Source: Ipomoea triloba
Taxonomy: Eukaryota > Streptophyta > Magnoliopsida > Solanales > Convolvulaceae
Assembly (NCBI RefSeq): GCF_003576645.1
Contig: NC_044916.1
Coordinates: 35,807,111 to 35,871,110, forward strand
DNA: 64,000 nucleotides
Direction of reading: 5' to 3'
Shown piece by piece: positions 12,589-24,720 of the stretch. Every line of letters starts with the position of its first letter. Position 1 is the stretch's first letter. Below the pieces are notes generated by a model. That model had not been told where the DNA came from, did no database searches, and saw only the letters and a program-made list of their open reading frames with translations. The position numbers were made by a program, and so were the translations under genes.

Positions 12589-15500
12589 CTAAAAAACTGG
12601 ACATCCATCAACTTGGATTCCAGGTGCGGTTGGGCAGGAAGCCAAATCGCAGTGCTCTCCCCGACTTCCCCACCAATCAACGCTCACATTCCTCATGCCA
12701 AAGCCGAAGTACAAGATCACCGCCATGAAAGCCAGCCCTGCTTCCAACGCGGCCGAGAGAACATAGTTGTAGCGCCGCCACCAATTCTTCCTATACCGGA
12801 AGATAAAGAAATTGAATATTGTCCCGACAAGCAACCAGCTGTTGAAGTTCAAGGTTGTCGCGGGCGGCATGGTTGATGTGGCTCCGAGGAGCACCGGCAG
12901 GTTTATAAGTCTGATCCAACGTTGTTTCGGGAAGGCTCGGTGAGCCAGCCAAACCAAAACGGGCGCCAATGCGCCACCCAAGAAGAACCAGTTGATGGCG
13001 CTGTAACGTCCCATTGACCCGAAAATTCGGCGCGGCCCTAATAAGCCCCATATTACTGACGCGTCATAGAACACGCGATCGCCCGGACACGTCCAGGGAC
13101 TGTCTGGAGGAAGCAAAGTGTCTTGGCATATGTTGGGAATGGTCGTTAGTAGCCACCAGGCCACCGCCATATTTACGGTGCCCGCTAAAAAGGTTCCAAC
13201 AATCTGTATATATTCAAAGCAAAAATTACAACAACAAAATTATATATATAGAGTCATAATAGGTGTGGTCACATCTTAGCAGTTAGTGCGGCTGCATCAC
13301 TATCTATACATATATACAACACTCAATGTTAGAAAATACACCACACAAATATGCACCACCATTAGGTACGCATCACACCACTAGGTAGGTATGCGGCAGG
13401 GGAGTTGTGCATTATTTTGGGGGTGTCTTATGTTTTTTGGTGTTTTTTTATATTTTCATTGTAGTGCATTTTCTAACATTGGTTGGTGTATATTTGTATA
13501 CATAATGGTGTATTCCACACCAGAAGGCGCAATCACATTTGAATACATATATATATATATATATGGATAACGAGGGAACTTGAGGCATGTGTATTAGGTA
13601 GATGCCGCCTTGTAACCCTAGCTAGTAAAAAATCACAATGAAGTTAAACCGTCTAGGCTCCCATAACTAACTAGGCCAATTCAAACTAACAATAGTTGTC
13701 CAGTTCAAATCCTCTTACTAGAGTGGAACTTAAAACATTGTAATTACCAAACTAATAAGACCACCTTGGATAGGCTTGCCCCTACCAAGCTAATAGCTAG
13801 GACCAACTTAATTGAACAAGGTTGGCCCTAGCCAACAAAAGACAAACCGGCTTAGAATACCCATAGCAACGGCCAACTTGGTTGAGGTGATCATTTCAAT
13901 ATATCTTTACATATGCAATTACATGACCAATCGAAATTTAATATGTATATATACCTGAACTATGAACATTGATCTTGGAGGAATCTTCATGTAATGTCCC
14001 AACTTAAAATCAGTGAGAAAGGAAACAGCTTGACTCATGCTTATATATCCAAACGTTTTGAAGCAAACGTTGGCTATTGGCTTCCCAGGCATAATCAGAC
14101 CGATAATGTACTCTGTGATAACGTTTAGCCCTGGTTGCTGTAATTTTACAAAACCATATATAAGAGTTTAAACAGTTAAAAACCAAAGTAAAATGCATGT
14201 CCGGGTGTTAAATTAATTACCTGGTTTGTAGTGGCTGTAATGATACTTATGGGAAGGCTAAAAATACAGGCAATAGCAGTCGCAAGGAGTAGCGCCCACC
14301 ATGGCAACTGAACCTCGTGTTTCATGAAGATACACAAAAAAAGAGACAGAGCTAATGAGAGCGCAAGGATGAGGTAGAACCACCAACCAGGAATGTCTTT
14401 ATATTTCTTCATAAGCCTCGTGTGTATATCTTCCTTTCCTTTGCGTGAAGATCGGAACGTCTGATATATATCCCTATTATACACAATCACAGCCAGCCAG
14501 CCATTATCTGAAGGTGTGTATGTTCAATTTTATTTTTGGACCAGCAATTTAAAAAAAAATTAAAAAAAAAAACTTACTTTCCATTGAACAAAGCAACGTG
14601 AGTGAGAATGGAAACAACTGAGGCAAAACTGAGACCATAGCAAGAAAGAGCAAAGAAGGTGCTGAGGTTTACGCGGCCCTGTTGAGCGTATGCCACGGTG
14701 TCCAGCTCAAACCGGTCGTTAACAATCGCACTAACGTTGTAGGGTTGGCCTTGGCTGGTAAACAAGTGGGAGGAGAACAAGGGAAAGTTTTTGGCGTCGT
14801 AGAGGTTAAACCCCCAGTAGCTTATGGGAATGAGAACATAGACGATAGCAACGTAGCCGACGAAAATATTGGCGATGGCGAAGAAGGGAGTGATCAGAGG
14901 GCTGAAGAGGTAGGAAGCTACGACGGACCAGTCGAAGGTGAAGGACAAGATTCCTAGGCCCTTCATTCCGGATCCTATTTGCTGAACCAGTACTGATTTT
15001 GGGTACAGCAAACATAGCAAGGAAAGGTTGGAAATGGTCGGGAACAGAAAACCTGGGACCACGTACCAAACCATACTACATACGAGTGCTACGAAGAAGA
15101 ATTTGCTCCTGGAGATTGCGTTTCTGTTTTCGTCTTTCTCATGCAGTGCTCTGCATTAATTAAATCATATTCATCAACATAATTCAATCTCATATATATT
15201 TTTTAGGTAACAAGAAAAATAGCAGCCACAAGTCAGATTACTCATAACTCATAAGTTTAAACCAAAAAATGCCAATAAATCTTTTCAAGAGAGTGAAACT
15301 TCTCAACTCAACTAACTTGACTGAGGTTGCTATCACTTTTAAAACTTTATATATATATATATATATATATAGTCATGATAGGTGTGGCCGCGGTACGGGC
15401 ATTTTCTAACATTGACTGATGCATTTTCTAACATTGAGTGGTGTAAACGCTATATATATATATATATAGTCATGATAGGTGTGGCCGCGGTACCGCTTTA

Positions 15501-16247
15501 CCGCGTGTGGTGCGTTTTCTAACATTGACTGATGCATTTTCTAACATTGAGTGGTGTGAACACCCCCACCGATCGTGAAAGCCTCACGTTTGAACAGATT
15601 TCTATATATATATATATATATATATCAGACAAAACTTATGAACATTACCTGAAAAGTGAGACTTGCACAAGACTAGTTGGCCACCACATCTCTGCTGGAT
15701 CTATCACGTACTTTCTCATCATTCCAGCCCAGCCATACCCTAAAAGCTGGGTACAGGTAACTAGGATCCAACCGGTCAAGAAAGAGATGTTTCTCATATA
15801 AAAAGCCTTTATAATATCCACAATCGACACTGCGTAAGCGGTGCCGTTACCGAAATCCGAGCCAGCATTCGCGAATATGGAGATCAAGACGTGCTCTTTC
15901 ATGTTAAACGGTCCTGGGTTTAACGAGAACTCCCACGAACCGAGCCGGAATGTCCGCTCAGGCAGAACCTTCGCCATGAACCGGCCAATTGGCAGCGTTA
16001 CAACCTGGATAGAGATCATGGTGATGATGAGCGGTTCGGTCCGGTAACCGAAGAAGGTGTTAACGAACGAGAGTAGAGCACAGGAGAGCAAGCCCAGAGA
16101 CCACATTCGAAACGTCCAAACAGGAAGGGAAGGGTCGTCGTGAGTGGAGACGGTGAGACGGACTTGTTCGACCGGCGAGTCCTCATCTTCTTCTTCCGTA
16201 ATGGCCTCATTTTGTGGAGCTTCCAAGTCTCTCTTGCCGAGAGCCAT
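12589..16247 (-). CDS. Oligopeptide transporter (OPT family, PT clade), complete, 740 aa
   Basis: Five exons on the minus strand: 16247-15649, 15150-14578, 14473-14221, 14137-13955 and 13203-12589. All borders are GT/AG with matching phases, giving 740 residues, normal for the family. The start is the ATG at 16247, followed by an acidic cytosolic N terminus. The two hallmark motifs of peptide-type OPTs are present: NPG (residues 110-112, in [20 protein letters not shown]) and KIPPR (526-530). The C-terminal part has [14 protein letters not shown]. Many hydrophobic segments run throughout, consistent with a polytopic membrane protein. Family members carry tetra- and pentapeptides, glutathione or metal-linked peptides with protons. 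The substrate cannot be read from sequence. A plausible TATA (GTATAAG on the minus strand, near 16430-16437) lies about 185 bp upstream. Closest Arabidopsis type is probably OPT1/OPT5. Confidence 0.95.
13240..13560. repeat. Repeat element in the fourth intron of the transporter gene
   Basis: The block runs between TA-dinucleotide runs and carries AGTCATAATAGGTGTGG at its left side and the words TTTTCTAACATTG and its complement CAATGTTAGAAAA inside. The same words occur twice in the first intron of this gene. It looks like a nonautonomous mobile element of unknown class inserted into a TA microsatellite. Confidence 0.5.
15348..15626. repeat. Duplicated repeat element in the first intron of the transporter gene
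   Basis: AGTCATGATAGGTGTGGCCG occurs at about 15371 and again at about 15467, each time just after a (TA)n run. Each copy is followed by TTTTCTAACATTGACTGATG and TTTTCTAACATTGAGTGGTG. The block ends in another (TA)n run at 15603-15625. It is related to the repeat in intron 4. The second copy seems to have landed in, or been duplicated with, the TA run. Confidence 0.6.
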
Positions 16248-16517
16248 AACTCTTAAATCTAAGAAACTTGTATGTATCCAACTCCCAGAGAAGAAGAAGA
16301 ATGGGTTTTAGACAGTGTCAAAGTATGTATTTCGAGAATCGAGTAAGGATAATAGGATAACAAAAATAATCTAAAGACATTAAGAGAATGGTTGGGAGGA
16401 TTTTTAGGGTTTGACAGGTAATGGAAGTCTTATACAAGGTTTCGGTATGAAGCCTATGCATTCTGATCTAATCAACAATAAGATGAGATTATGTATTTCA
16501 ATATATACACCGTCATT

Positions 16518-16599
16518 TAGTATGTCATCTAATCATATAATGACACAAATTCTTATTTTAGTATGTCATCTAATCATATAATAACACAAACTCTTATTT
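16518..16599. repeat. 41-bp tandem duplication
   Basis: The unit beginning TAGTATGTCATCTAATCATA is present twice with a 41-bp period and about two differences. It lies some 270 bp upstream of the transporter start codon, so it may sit in its promoter. Confidence 0.85.
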
Positions 16600-16620
16600 T
16601 AAATATTACTTCCTATGCTA

Positions 16621-16806
16621 TGGATCCAGATCCATGTTCACAATTTTAGAACTCTATATACAAAATTACATTACTCAATATTCACAATTTTTGGATTCTA
16701 TATTCACAATTTTGTTATATATATTCAAAAATTGTGTTATACTTGAATATAAAATTATGAAATTGTTAATATAGAATTCTAAAATTGTGAACATGGACCC
16801 GAGTTC
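16621..16806. repeat. Foldback element with about 38-bp arms
   Basis: The left arm contains CCATGTTCACAATTTTAGAA and the right arm contains its near complement TTCTAAAATTGTGAACATGG. The inside is AT-rich, with more inverted words such as CACAATTTT. It is a short palindrome-like nonautonomous element upstream of the transporter gene. Confidence 0.65.
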
Positions 16807-17138
16807 ACCTTGCAAGTTGGACCCATGTCCATGTTTACAATTTAATACTCTATGCTCATAATTTTAGAACTCTATGCTTATAGTTTTTGAACTCTGATTT
16901 ATATTCAGTTCTTATCACTTATAGAAGTAATGAACTATGAACTAGTGGTAGTAGATTGTTTTTCTTATAATTTCGTAGATTGTTTCCTTTGTGTTTTTGA
17001 AAATCAACTTGTAATTAATTCTCATGATTTTAAGAGAGTTACTTTTCATAATTAGTTTGAGTAGCTTAATGATGGTTTAAACTATATATATAAATATCCT
17101 AAAAATGGTTTGTAAGAGGTTACTCTCTAAGACTCTAA

Positions 17139-17472
17139 GAGCAACCACAATAGAGTTTTTGGCTGAGATTTTTGCAGCTTTTAATCCTATGTGGAAGAGA
17201 GAGAGCATTGGAGAGTGAAGATCGACAAAGGTTCCTATAGAAGAAGTGGATTTTTGTTTCATAATGTGGGTCACAACAAATGATTAAAAAATAAACAGTA
17301 GTTAGTGCGCGTTAAGCACATCCGTCGCGCCCACTGGATGCGTTGAGTGTGGTTGCCAACTGGCGACCACCCTCATTTATTGCTTTATCTTTTTTCTTTG
17401 TCTTATTTTTTTTCCTCTTTCCTACTTAACTCCTTAAAATTTGTGCAAAAACTAAACCTATTGAGGATGCTA
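17139..17472. mobile_element. MITE-like element with imperfect TIRs
   Basis: The left end AGAGCAACCACAATAGAG and the complement of the right end (AGCATCCTCAATAGGT) are similar. They resemble plant MITEs whose ends read GAGCATCCACAATGG. There is no coding capacity. The target duplication is unclear. Confidence 0.45.
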
Positions 17473-17510
17473 TGCAATAATAGCATTCCACTTTTTCCTA
17501 CTTTTTCTTA

Positions 17511-18116
17511 GAGCAGTCGTAATAATTTGGTTTTTTGATAAGGTTTTTGTGTCACGGGAGGGGGAGGGGAAAAAAATAGAGAAACTTTTTTTTTTTTGTC
17601 CGTGGGTGCCGCTAGTGTGCATTGTGCGCACCAAGTAAGACTTCTGTTCATTTTTTTTTCCCTCTGTCTCTCTTGCGAGTCTCACAAAAACCATTCCATC
17701 TTTAAATTTATTTCCTTCTCTTTCACACCCCCTTTCTCTCTATGTAGGCAAAAAAACTCCCCTCACCCCCCCACCCCAAAAAAAATCCATTGTTGGAGGG
17801 CATCATCATCAATGGTGATTTAGGAAATAATGTCAGATTTATAGATATCTACCTTGACATGAGAGAGAAGAAGAGAGAGTGAGCTTGGGGTTCTGCAAAA
17901 ATGAAGTTAATAACTGACATTTCTGACATCAAAGAAATTTGAAAAGTCGTTTGCGCACACAACAACACCCATGCGGGCGCCTGATATGTGACATTTTATA
18001 TTTTTTTACAAATTATATATTTTTTATTTTTTTCATCCCATATCATTTTCTCTTTCCTAATTACACTTACAAAAATTCCTAAAAAATCCTGAAATAACTC
18101 CACTACTAAGGATGCT
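17511..18116. mobile_element. MITE-like element with imperfect TIRs, flanked by TTA
   Basis: The block starts GAGCAGTCGTAATAA after TTA and ends CTACTAAGGATGCT before TTA. The ends are partial inverted repeats of the same type as the element at 17139-17472, and a 3-bp TTA duplication fits the PIF/Harbinger type. It holds C-rich and T-rich simple tracts and no recognisable protein. Confidence 0.45.
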
Positions 18117-18601
18117 TTAAGCAATATTCTTTATTTTTGAGGGATTTTATTGACCAAACATAGCCTAGGTAATTTTTTAGAAGATATACAATAAAATTAG
18201 AGGACAAATATGTTAAGGTAGTTGCTTGAAACGTGATTCACCCCTCCATAGAAGTTAGGTTAACCATCAATTATTTTCCCAAATCTTATTATATATATAC
18301 TCCGTATGTGATAGTGATATGATGGATTGGCAATTGGCATCTTCTAATTGGAAAACCTCTGGGCATGTTTTTAAAGCAAAGTTAAACATCATGATAAGAC
18401 TGATAACACATTTCGTGGAAGGTTACATAAACTAACCGGGAAAAAAAAATAAAAATGCCACCAATCCGCCACATACTTTTTGTGTACAAACGCAACTTCA
18501 CACCAGTACAATAGCACTATAGCAGCGTTATATTATGCAATTTTATATAATTCTTGAACTTCAATCTTGAATCTTGATAGGTGAAAAATCTGGCGCCTGC
18601 T
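18117..18601. other. 3' flank of the PB1 gene
   Basis: This AT-rich stretch has no gene. On the minus strand it would hold the 3' UTR and terminator of the PB1-domain gene that stops at 18602. Confidence 0.5.
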
Positions 18602-20008
18602 CTAAGGCTTATTGGTCACAATTTTACCCTCTGGGAATAACGCGCCGCCGCTCTGTCGTACGTCCAACTCCGTCGCGGCGGCGTTCGCCGCCGCAGCTGG
18701 ATGCTGTAGCGGCTGCGGAAGTACATTCAGTCCGGCGGGAGCTGTGTAGTAAACCTGCCGCCCTACGTTGTCGTAGCTGACGTGAGCATATACGTGGTCG
18801 GGTGGAGGAGGAGGAGGTGCCGTGCGCACCATGGCAATGGGCACTTCGGGCTTGTGGGGCCCCCCACCTTGTTGAAATGACGACGGCGGTGGGACCGTAC
18901 CGTACACCGCCTGCTCCCGGTAAAACTCGGGAACCACTCGCTGCATTCCGTAGTATGGCTGACTGACCTGACCGGTTACCGGTCGAACCGTCTGAGCTTG
19001 GTAAACTCCCGCCGGCGTCTGGACCAGGTAAACTGGCGGCTCGCTTGCCGCCACCGGCGCCACGTTTGTCGGGTAGGAGCCGGAAGTGATGTGGCGCTCC
19101 GGCCAGAGAGACGCCGCCTGGTTCGCCACCGCCGGGATAGGCGCTTTTGGCTGATAGTATTCTCCGGCCGGATAAACCCTGGGGGGGTTCAAGCTTTGTT
19201 CATCAGTACTCTTCCTATTATACATAGCTTGCTCCTGGCTTGATATCTGCAACCTCTGGAGTTCCTGAATCTGTCGGTGAATATCCGCCGGCGTCACCAC
19301 CGGCTCCGAGCCAGAACGAAATTCTTTCCCGTAAACTTCCGGGACAATCTGCGGCTGAGGCAGCTGAGCCGCCAGAGCCGGCTCCTTAATCTTCCCAACG
19401 GCTTGCTGTTGCTGTTGCCCTTTATCTAAGCCAAACAAGAAATCAGCCGCGCCGACCGAACTTTCCACAGGCTGAACCGGTTGCGAGTTAGATTCCAGAT
19501 TCTGCATCTGCACAGAATTCAAAACATCAACAAACCACTGCCGCTTGGAATCAGTGGACCCAAACCCAGGATCCGCCGGAGAGCTGAAGGGAAACAGAAA
19601 CAACCGGAGCCTAGCCGGCTTATTGCTGGCTCGCTGAAGCCGATCATACTCGAGCATCATGAGCTCCAAGTCCTCATCATTCGTCACCGAAATCAAAGCG
19701 TCAAGGTCCTCCCCGGGAAGCTGATACTTGAAGCAAACATCAGTTTCGTACAGAGTCGAAAGCTTGGACATAAAGCTCGAGAATCGAATGTTTCTGTCGA
19801 CCGACAGAATTTTGGTGTCACCTCCGACGTAGCTGAGCTGGTTGTCGTGTGGGCGGGGGTGGATTTTTCCTCCATAGCTGCACATGAACTTCACCTTATA
19901 GTTCGATGAAGGCGGCTCGTCCCATGAAGCGTTCTCACAGTCGACCTCTCGAGATCGCGGCGATGAATTTACGGAGTCTGGGTACGAAGAATATGAGTAG
20001 TTCTCCAT
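18602..20008 (-). CDS. PB1-domain protein (octicosapeptide/Phox/Bem1p family)
   Basis: A single open frame of 468 codons with no intron. The start ATG at 20008 begins MENYSYSSYPDSVNSSPRSR. The PB1 domain covers about residues 38-139: it opens VKFMCSYGGKIHPRPHDNQL and carries an acidic OPCA-type segment, QLPGEDLDALISVTNDEDLE, at 96-115. PB1 domains pair with other PB1 domains through a basic and an acidic face. The remaining two thirds is low complexity: a Gln run near residue 200, then Pro- and Tyr-rich sequence. Plants have a family of such proteins of mostly unknown role, probably cytosolic or nuclear scaffolds. GC content is clearly higher than in the flanks. No kinase domain is attached, so it is not a Raf-like PB1 kinase. 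Confidence 0.93.
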   Translation of the reverse strand: MENYSYSSYPDSVNSSPRSREVDCENASWDEPPSSNYKVKFMCSYGGKIHPRPHDNQLSYVGGDTKILSVDRNIRFSSFMSKLSTLYETDVCFKYQLPGEDLDALISVTNDEDLELMMLEYDRLQRASNKPARLRLFLFPFSSPADPGFGSTDSKRQWFVDVLNSVQMQNLESNSQPVQPVESSVGAADFLFGLDKGQQQQQAVGKIKEPALAAQLPQPQIVPEVYGKEFRSGSEPVVTPADIHRQIQELQRLQISSQEQAMYNRKSTDEQSLNPPRVYPAGEYYQPKAPIPAVANQAASLWPERHITSGSYPTNVAPVAASEPPVYLVQTPAGVYQAQTVRPVTGQVSQPYYGMQRVVPEFYREQAVYGTVPPPSSFQQGGGPHKPEVPIAMVRTAPPPPPPDHVYAHVSYDNVGRQVYYTAPAGLNVLPQPLQHPAAAANAAATELDVRQSGGALFPEGKIVTNKP

Positions 20009-20837
20009 TGGGTCTTTGTAATTTGGGAAAATTGGATTAAATTGTGAGACTCTTTGAGCAATGGAAAGTGCAGAGTCACAACCCCAAAGAGGAGAACTGT
20101 GAGAAAAATGGCGCAGGATGATTTGCCTTAATGTGGTGGCGGGCGTGGGGTCCAGTTAAGGGGAACGTAGGACCAGTGTATTATTGTGATAGGCGCAGTA
20201 GGATGGATGACAATGCAGTGGCGTGGATGAGGGCCTATAAGTCTTATGGAAATTATTTCAACATATGAAAATATTAAAAGGCAGGCATTGAATTATTTGT
20301 CATTAACGGGTTGATTGATAACAAAAAAATAAAAAAATAAAAATTGAATCTTATTATTTGTCTTGCATAACTAACTCAGTTAGTTTAATAGATCACATTA
20401 AAATTAAATCGTATTAAAAACTTGAGTCATTGAGAAATCGTGTATGATATATTGTGTGCAAATAGAAGTGAGAGCTTGAAAACTAACGAGACTATTATCA
20501 ATTTACCTCTTTTAATAATTTTTGGATAGCAATTTTAAAAACTTAGACTTAATTTAGTCTAAGTCCAAATACATCATGTAATAAAAGAAATATTGAAGTG
20601 ATGATAGAAAATGAAACGTTATTGATGACGATGCATCCTATTTGTAGACCAGCTACGTGTTTGATGAATGTGCAAGTTGTTTTTGTGGATGATAATCTAT
20701 ACATATTCGGTAGTTGGAGTCGAGGTTTTTTCTGTGAGTTTTCCTATTTGACATTCCGGTGTGTGTGCTGAGTAAACATATATATAACAAATTTGACTTT
20801 TTAATCATCAACTACTATAAATATATAACATTGTCAT
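20009..20837. other. 5' flank of the PB1 gene, then intergenic DNA
   Basis: The first 100-200 bp upstream of the start codon should be the 5' UTR and promoter of the PB1 gene on the minus strand. I see no clear TATA box. The rest is AT-rich and without coding signal. Confidence 0.45.
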
Positions 20838-20846
20838 ATAATCTTA

Positions 20847-21249
20847 GTAATAATTCCATTTTTTGTCCTAAATTTATAGGCGACAATTCCCTTTTAGTCA
20901 CTTTTTACTAGAGCATTCTCATTTGACCATATTATTATTGTGGCATAATCATTTTTAGTCATATATCAACAAAATTGTTAAAATGTCGTTAAATACAAAA
21001 ACATTTCAATCTTTTTAATATTACAAAGTAGGTCGAACCGTAATAGTTTTTATGTTTATTTCTTTAAAAAAAATTATAATTGAACACTGAAATGTCCTTG
21101 TATTTAACGATATTTAAACTATTTTGTTGATATAGGACTAAAAATGGTCATGCCATAATAATACTATAATCAAATGAGGATGTTTTAATAAAAAGGGACT
21201 AAAAGTGAATTATCACCTATAAATATAGGACAAAAAATGAAATTAACTC
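20847..21249. mobile_element. Mutator-type MITE with long TIRs
   Basis: The ends are inverted copies: the left end holds ATTCCATTTTTTGTCCTAAA and the right end holds TATAGGACAAAAAATGAAAT. The arms run on for well over 100 bp with decay. ATAATCTTA (20838-20846) and TTAATCTTA (21250-21258) flank it and agree at 8 of 9 bases, as expected for an old 9-bp Mutator duplication. No coding capacity. Confidence 0.75.
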
Positions 21250-21679
21250 TTAATCTTATTATTTTAATTTTGTTACATTATATCATTAATTTTTATTTAC
21301 TTAATAGCGCGTTAAAAATATAGAATAACTAATAGGTATACGTACACTTGAGTACATTATTATAAATCTCCAACACACTATCATTTTATATGTAAATGCA
21401 ATATTAAGTGTTTCGAAATAAATGATAAATGTCACATCATTTTTTTTTTAATTTTTCGTAATTGATCATCCTAAATTAACGAATAATATTAATTTGTTGG
21501 TTTTTATGTGAAACCTAATTTTTATTTGAACATGGTTATATATGTTTTTACATTAAATCTTATTTTAAATACACACGCAATGCATGATACAAAAATATCT
21601 AATGAACAAAAATGTGAATGAAAATATATAATTAAACTAAATCAAGATACATATGATCTTATAATTATTAGAAAAAAAT

Positions 21680-23176
21680 TGAAAGTATATAATTGTGATC
21701 TTATGTGAATGGAAGACTCGATGCCAATTGCCTGAGCAATGTGGGCACGAAGATAGTTGTGCGCGTTGGTAGCTTAGTATATAAATAGTTGCAACATTGC
21801 AATGATTAGTCACACTAAATTTTCTATACTTCAAATAATACAATTTGTTTCGTGCATTCATATTATCCATTATCAGCCGCTGTTCTTAATCTTTCCTCCT
21901 TAATTTATCGCTATTAAGCTCAATTAACACCACATATTATTTGACTATTAGTCTTAGTATGATTTAATTTTAAATTTATATTAAAAAAAATACATAACAT
22001 TACTAAGTGGAAAAGGATAAGAAGCACCGGTGGATCCAGCATGGGGGCAACTGCCCCCACCAAGGCCGGTTTTTTGATTTGGATGGCCCTGTGCTGGTAA
22101 ATAAGTGAGGGTCGATCATCTATCAAAGTATAAATAAACTGCGAATTGAAGAAAAATTGAAAAGAAAAAAATGCAAAAAAGAATCGAATTTTGGGCCATT
22201 ATAATCACAAATACATATACTAACTATTAGGCCAGGGTTCGACTAGGGGCCCCCAAAATTTTGGGGCCCTGAGGTGTTGCACATCTTGCACACCCTAAAA
22301 TCCGGCCCTGACCTCCACTCACCCCACTTCCACCCCTACCCCATATATAGCCTTTATATGTATATATGTATATATAGTACATATTTTAGTATAAATATTT
22401 AAAAACAGATATAATTAACAATGGATCCGCTAGACTAGGCGACTATTGCGTGTATCACTCAACCGAAGGACGTGGGTTTGAAACCGGTAGACAATATGAC
22501 TTAGAGATAAATATAAATAAGAGATTAAGTTGACTAGTTGGTAGATGTGTGTTTGTGCTACGAAACTAAGTAATGTTAGATTCCACCGCAGATAAGAAGT
22601 GAATTGGTGAATGAGAAGAAGATTTGCTGTTTTGTCGACAACTAGATCTTTCCAATTGATATGATGATATCATTGCTGGTAATAAAGTTCGAGTTCTCGT
22701 AATGGTTTAGTACACCAGCTTTGTAGATTTGCAAATGGATTTGGACGTTAATATAGGTCTAGTTAGACTGCAACGTCACCCCTTATGTCTGTTTGTCTTA
22801 TTAGAATTGGTAACAAAACCAGCGGCAGGTCATTGTGTGATTTATTTAAATTTGTATCTAAATTTAGATGCAATGTAATGAATAGAATAACATTAAAAAG
22901 AAAACAAGATTTAGCTGGTAGACCAATTGACATATATAAGTCTTGCTTCCATCAATAATGTGTCAATTCGACTTTCGTTAGGAACTTGTGGCCATTAGGA
23001 AGCCGACCAATCATCATGAGAAATGACATCTTGTGCGTTGAAATATACATGCTATATTAAGAAATAAGAACATAGAGTTGATTGAGCCTCACGATTTACC
23101 TTCTCATGGGCATAGAGGCATGATTTAAAGGGTTCAAGATATGCCCGATGAAGGAAGTTGGAAAACTTGGAATATT
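21680..23176. repeat. 1.5-kb tandem duplication, copy 1
   Basis: A 1497-bp segment that recurs directly downstream at 23177. It holds no recognised gene. Inside are a G/C-rich block (22020-22110), a GGGGCCCCCAAAATTTTGGG area near 22246-22268 and, at its 3' end (about 22905-23150), a SINE-like repeat also found at 28650-28915. Confidence 0.9.
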
Positions 23177-24658
23177 TGAAAGTATATAATTGTGATCTTA
23201 TGTGAATGGAAGACTCGATGCCAATTGCCTGAGCAATGTGGGCACGAAGATAGTTGTGCGCGTTGGTAGCTTAGTATAAAATAGTTGCAACATTGCAATG
23301 ATTAGTCACACTAAATTTCTATACTTCAAATAATACAATTTGTTTCGTGCATTCATATTATCCATTATCAGCCGCTGTTCTTAATCTTTCCTCCTTAATT
23401 TATCGCTATTAAGCTCAATTAACACCACATATTATTTGACTATTAGTCTTAGTATGATTTAATTTTAATTTAATAAAAAAAATACATAACATTACTAAGG
23501 GAAAAGGATAAGAAGCACCGGTGGATCCAGCATGGGGGCAACTGCCCCACCAAGGCCGGTTTTTTGATTTGGATGGCCCTGTGCTGGTAAATAAGTGAGG
23601 GCGATCATCTATCAAAGTATAAATAAACTGCGAATTGAAGAAAAATTGAAAAGAAAAAAATGCAAAAAAGAATCGAATTTTGGGCCATTATAATCACAAA
23701 TACATATACTAACTATTAGGCCAGGGTTCGACTAGGGGCCCCCAAAATTTTGGGGCCCTGAGGTGTTGCACATCTTGCACACCCTAAAATCCGGCCCTGA
23801 CCTCCACTCACCCCACTTCCACCCCTACCCCATATATAGCCTTTATATGTATATATGTATATATAGTACATATTTTAGTATAAATATTTAAAAACAGATA
23901 TAATTAACAATGGATCCGCTAGACTAGGCGACTATTGCGTGTATCACTCAACCGAAGGACGTGGGTTTGAAACCGGTAGACAATATGACTTAGAGATAAA
24001 TATAAATAAGAGATTAAGTTGACTAGTTGGTAGATGTGTGTTTGTGCTACGAAACTAAGTAATGTTAGATTCCACCGCAGATAAGAAGTGAATTGGTGAA
24101 TGAGAAGAAGATTTGCTGTTTTGTCGACAACTAGATCTTTCCAATTGATATGATGATATCATTGCTGGTAATAAAGTTCGAGTTCTCGTAATGGTTTAGT
24201 ACACCAGCTTTGTAGATTTGCAAATGGATTTGGACGTTAATATAGGTCTAGTTAGACTGCAACGTCACCCCTTATGTCTGTTTGTCTTATTAGAATTGGT
24301 AACAAAACCAGCGGCAGGTCATTGTGTGATTTATTTAAATTTGTATCTAAATTTAGATGCAATGTAATGAATAGAATAACATTAAAAAGAAAACAAGATT
24401 TAGCTGGTAGACCAATTGACATATATAAGTCTTGCTTCCATCAATAATGTGTCAATTCGACTTTCGTTAGGAACTTGTGGCCATTAGGAAGCCGACCAAT
24501 CATCATGAGAAATGACATCTTGTGCGTTGAAATATACATGCTATATTAAGAAATAAGAACATAGAGTTGATTGAGCCTCACGATTTACCTTCTCATGGGC
24601 ATAGAGGCATGATTTAAAGGGTTCAAGATATGCCCGATGAAGGAAGTTGGAAAACTTG

Positions 24659-24660
<2 letters not shown>
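23177..24660. repeat. 1.5-kb tandem duplication, copy 2
   Basis: Matches copy 1. The offset starts at 1497 bp and falls to 1489 bp within the first ~450 bp, because copy 2 lacks single bases, mostly in short homopolymers. From there on the offset is constant and I see no difference for about 1 kb. It ends where an (AT)n run begins. See the finding on possible assembly origin. Confidence 0.9.

Positions 24661-24719
<59 letters not shown>
24661..24719. repeat. (AT)n microsatellite
   Basis: A pure AT dinucleotide run of almost 60 bp directly at the end of the tandem duplication. Such runs often vary in length and are hard to assemble. Confidence 0.95.

Positions 24720-24720
<1 letters not shown>

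Noticed and set aside
14682..14957. Plus-strand open frame inside the transporter gene
   Set aside because: It lies antisense to exon 2 of the OPT gene, which has clear family motifs.
19481..19909. Plus-strand open frame of 142 codons
   Set aside because: Antisense shadow of the PB1 gene.
22429..22500. tRNA-like words in the 1.5-kb duplication (GTGGGTTTGAAACCGG)
   Set aside because: No cloverleaf with paired acceptor stem could be drawn, so it is not called a tRNA gene.
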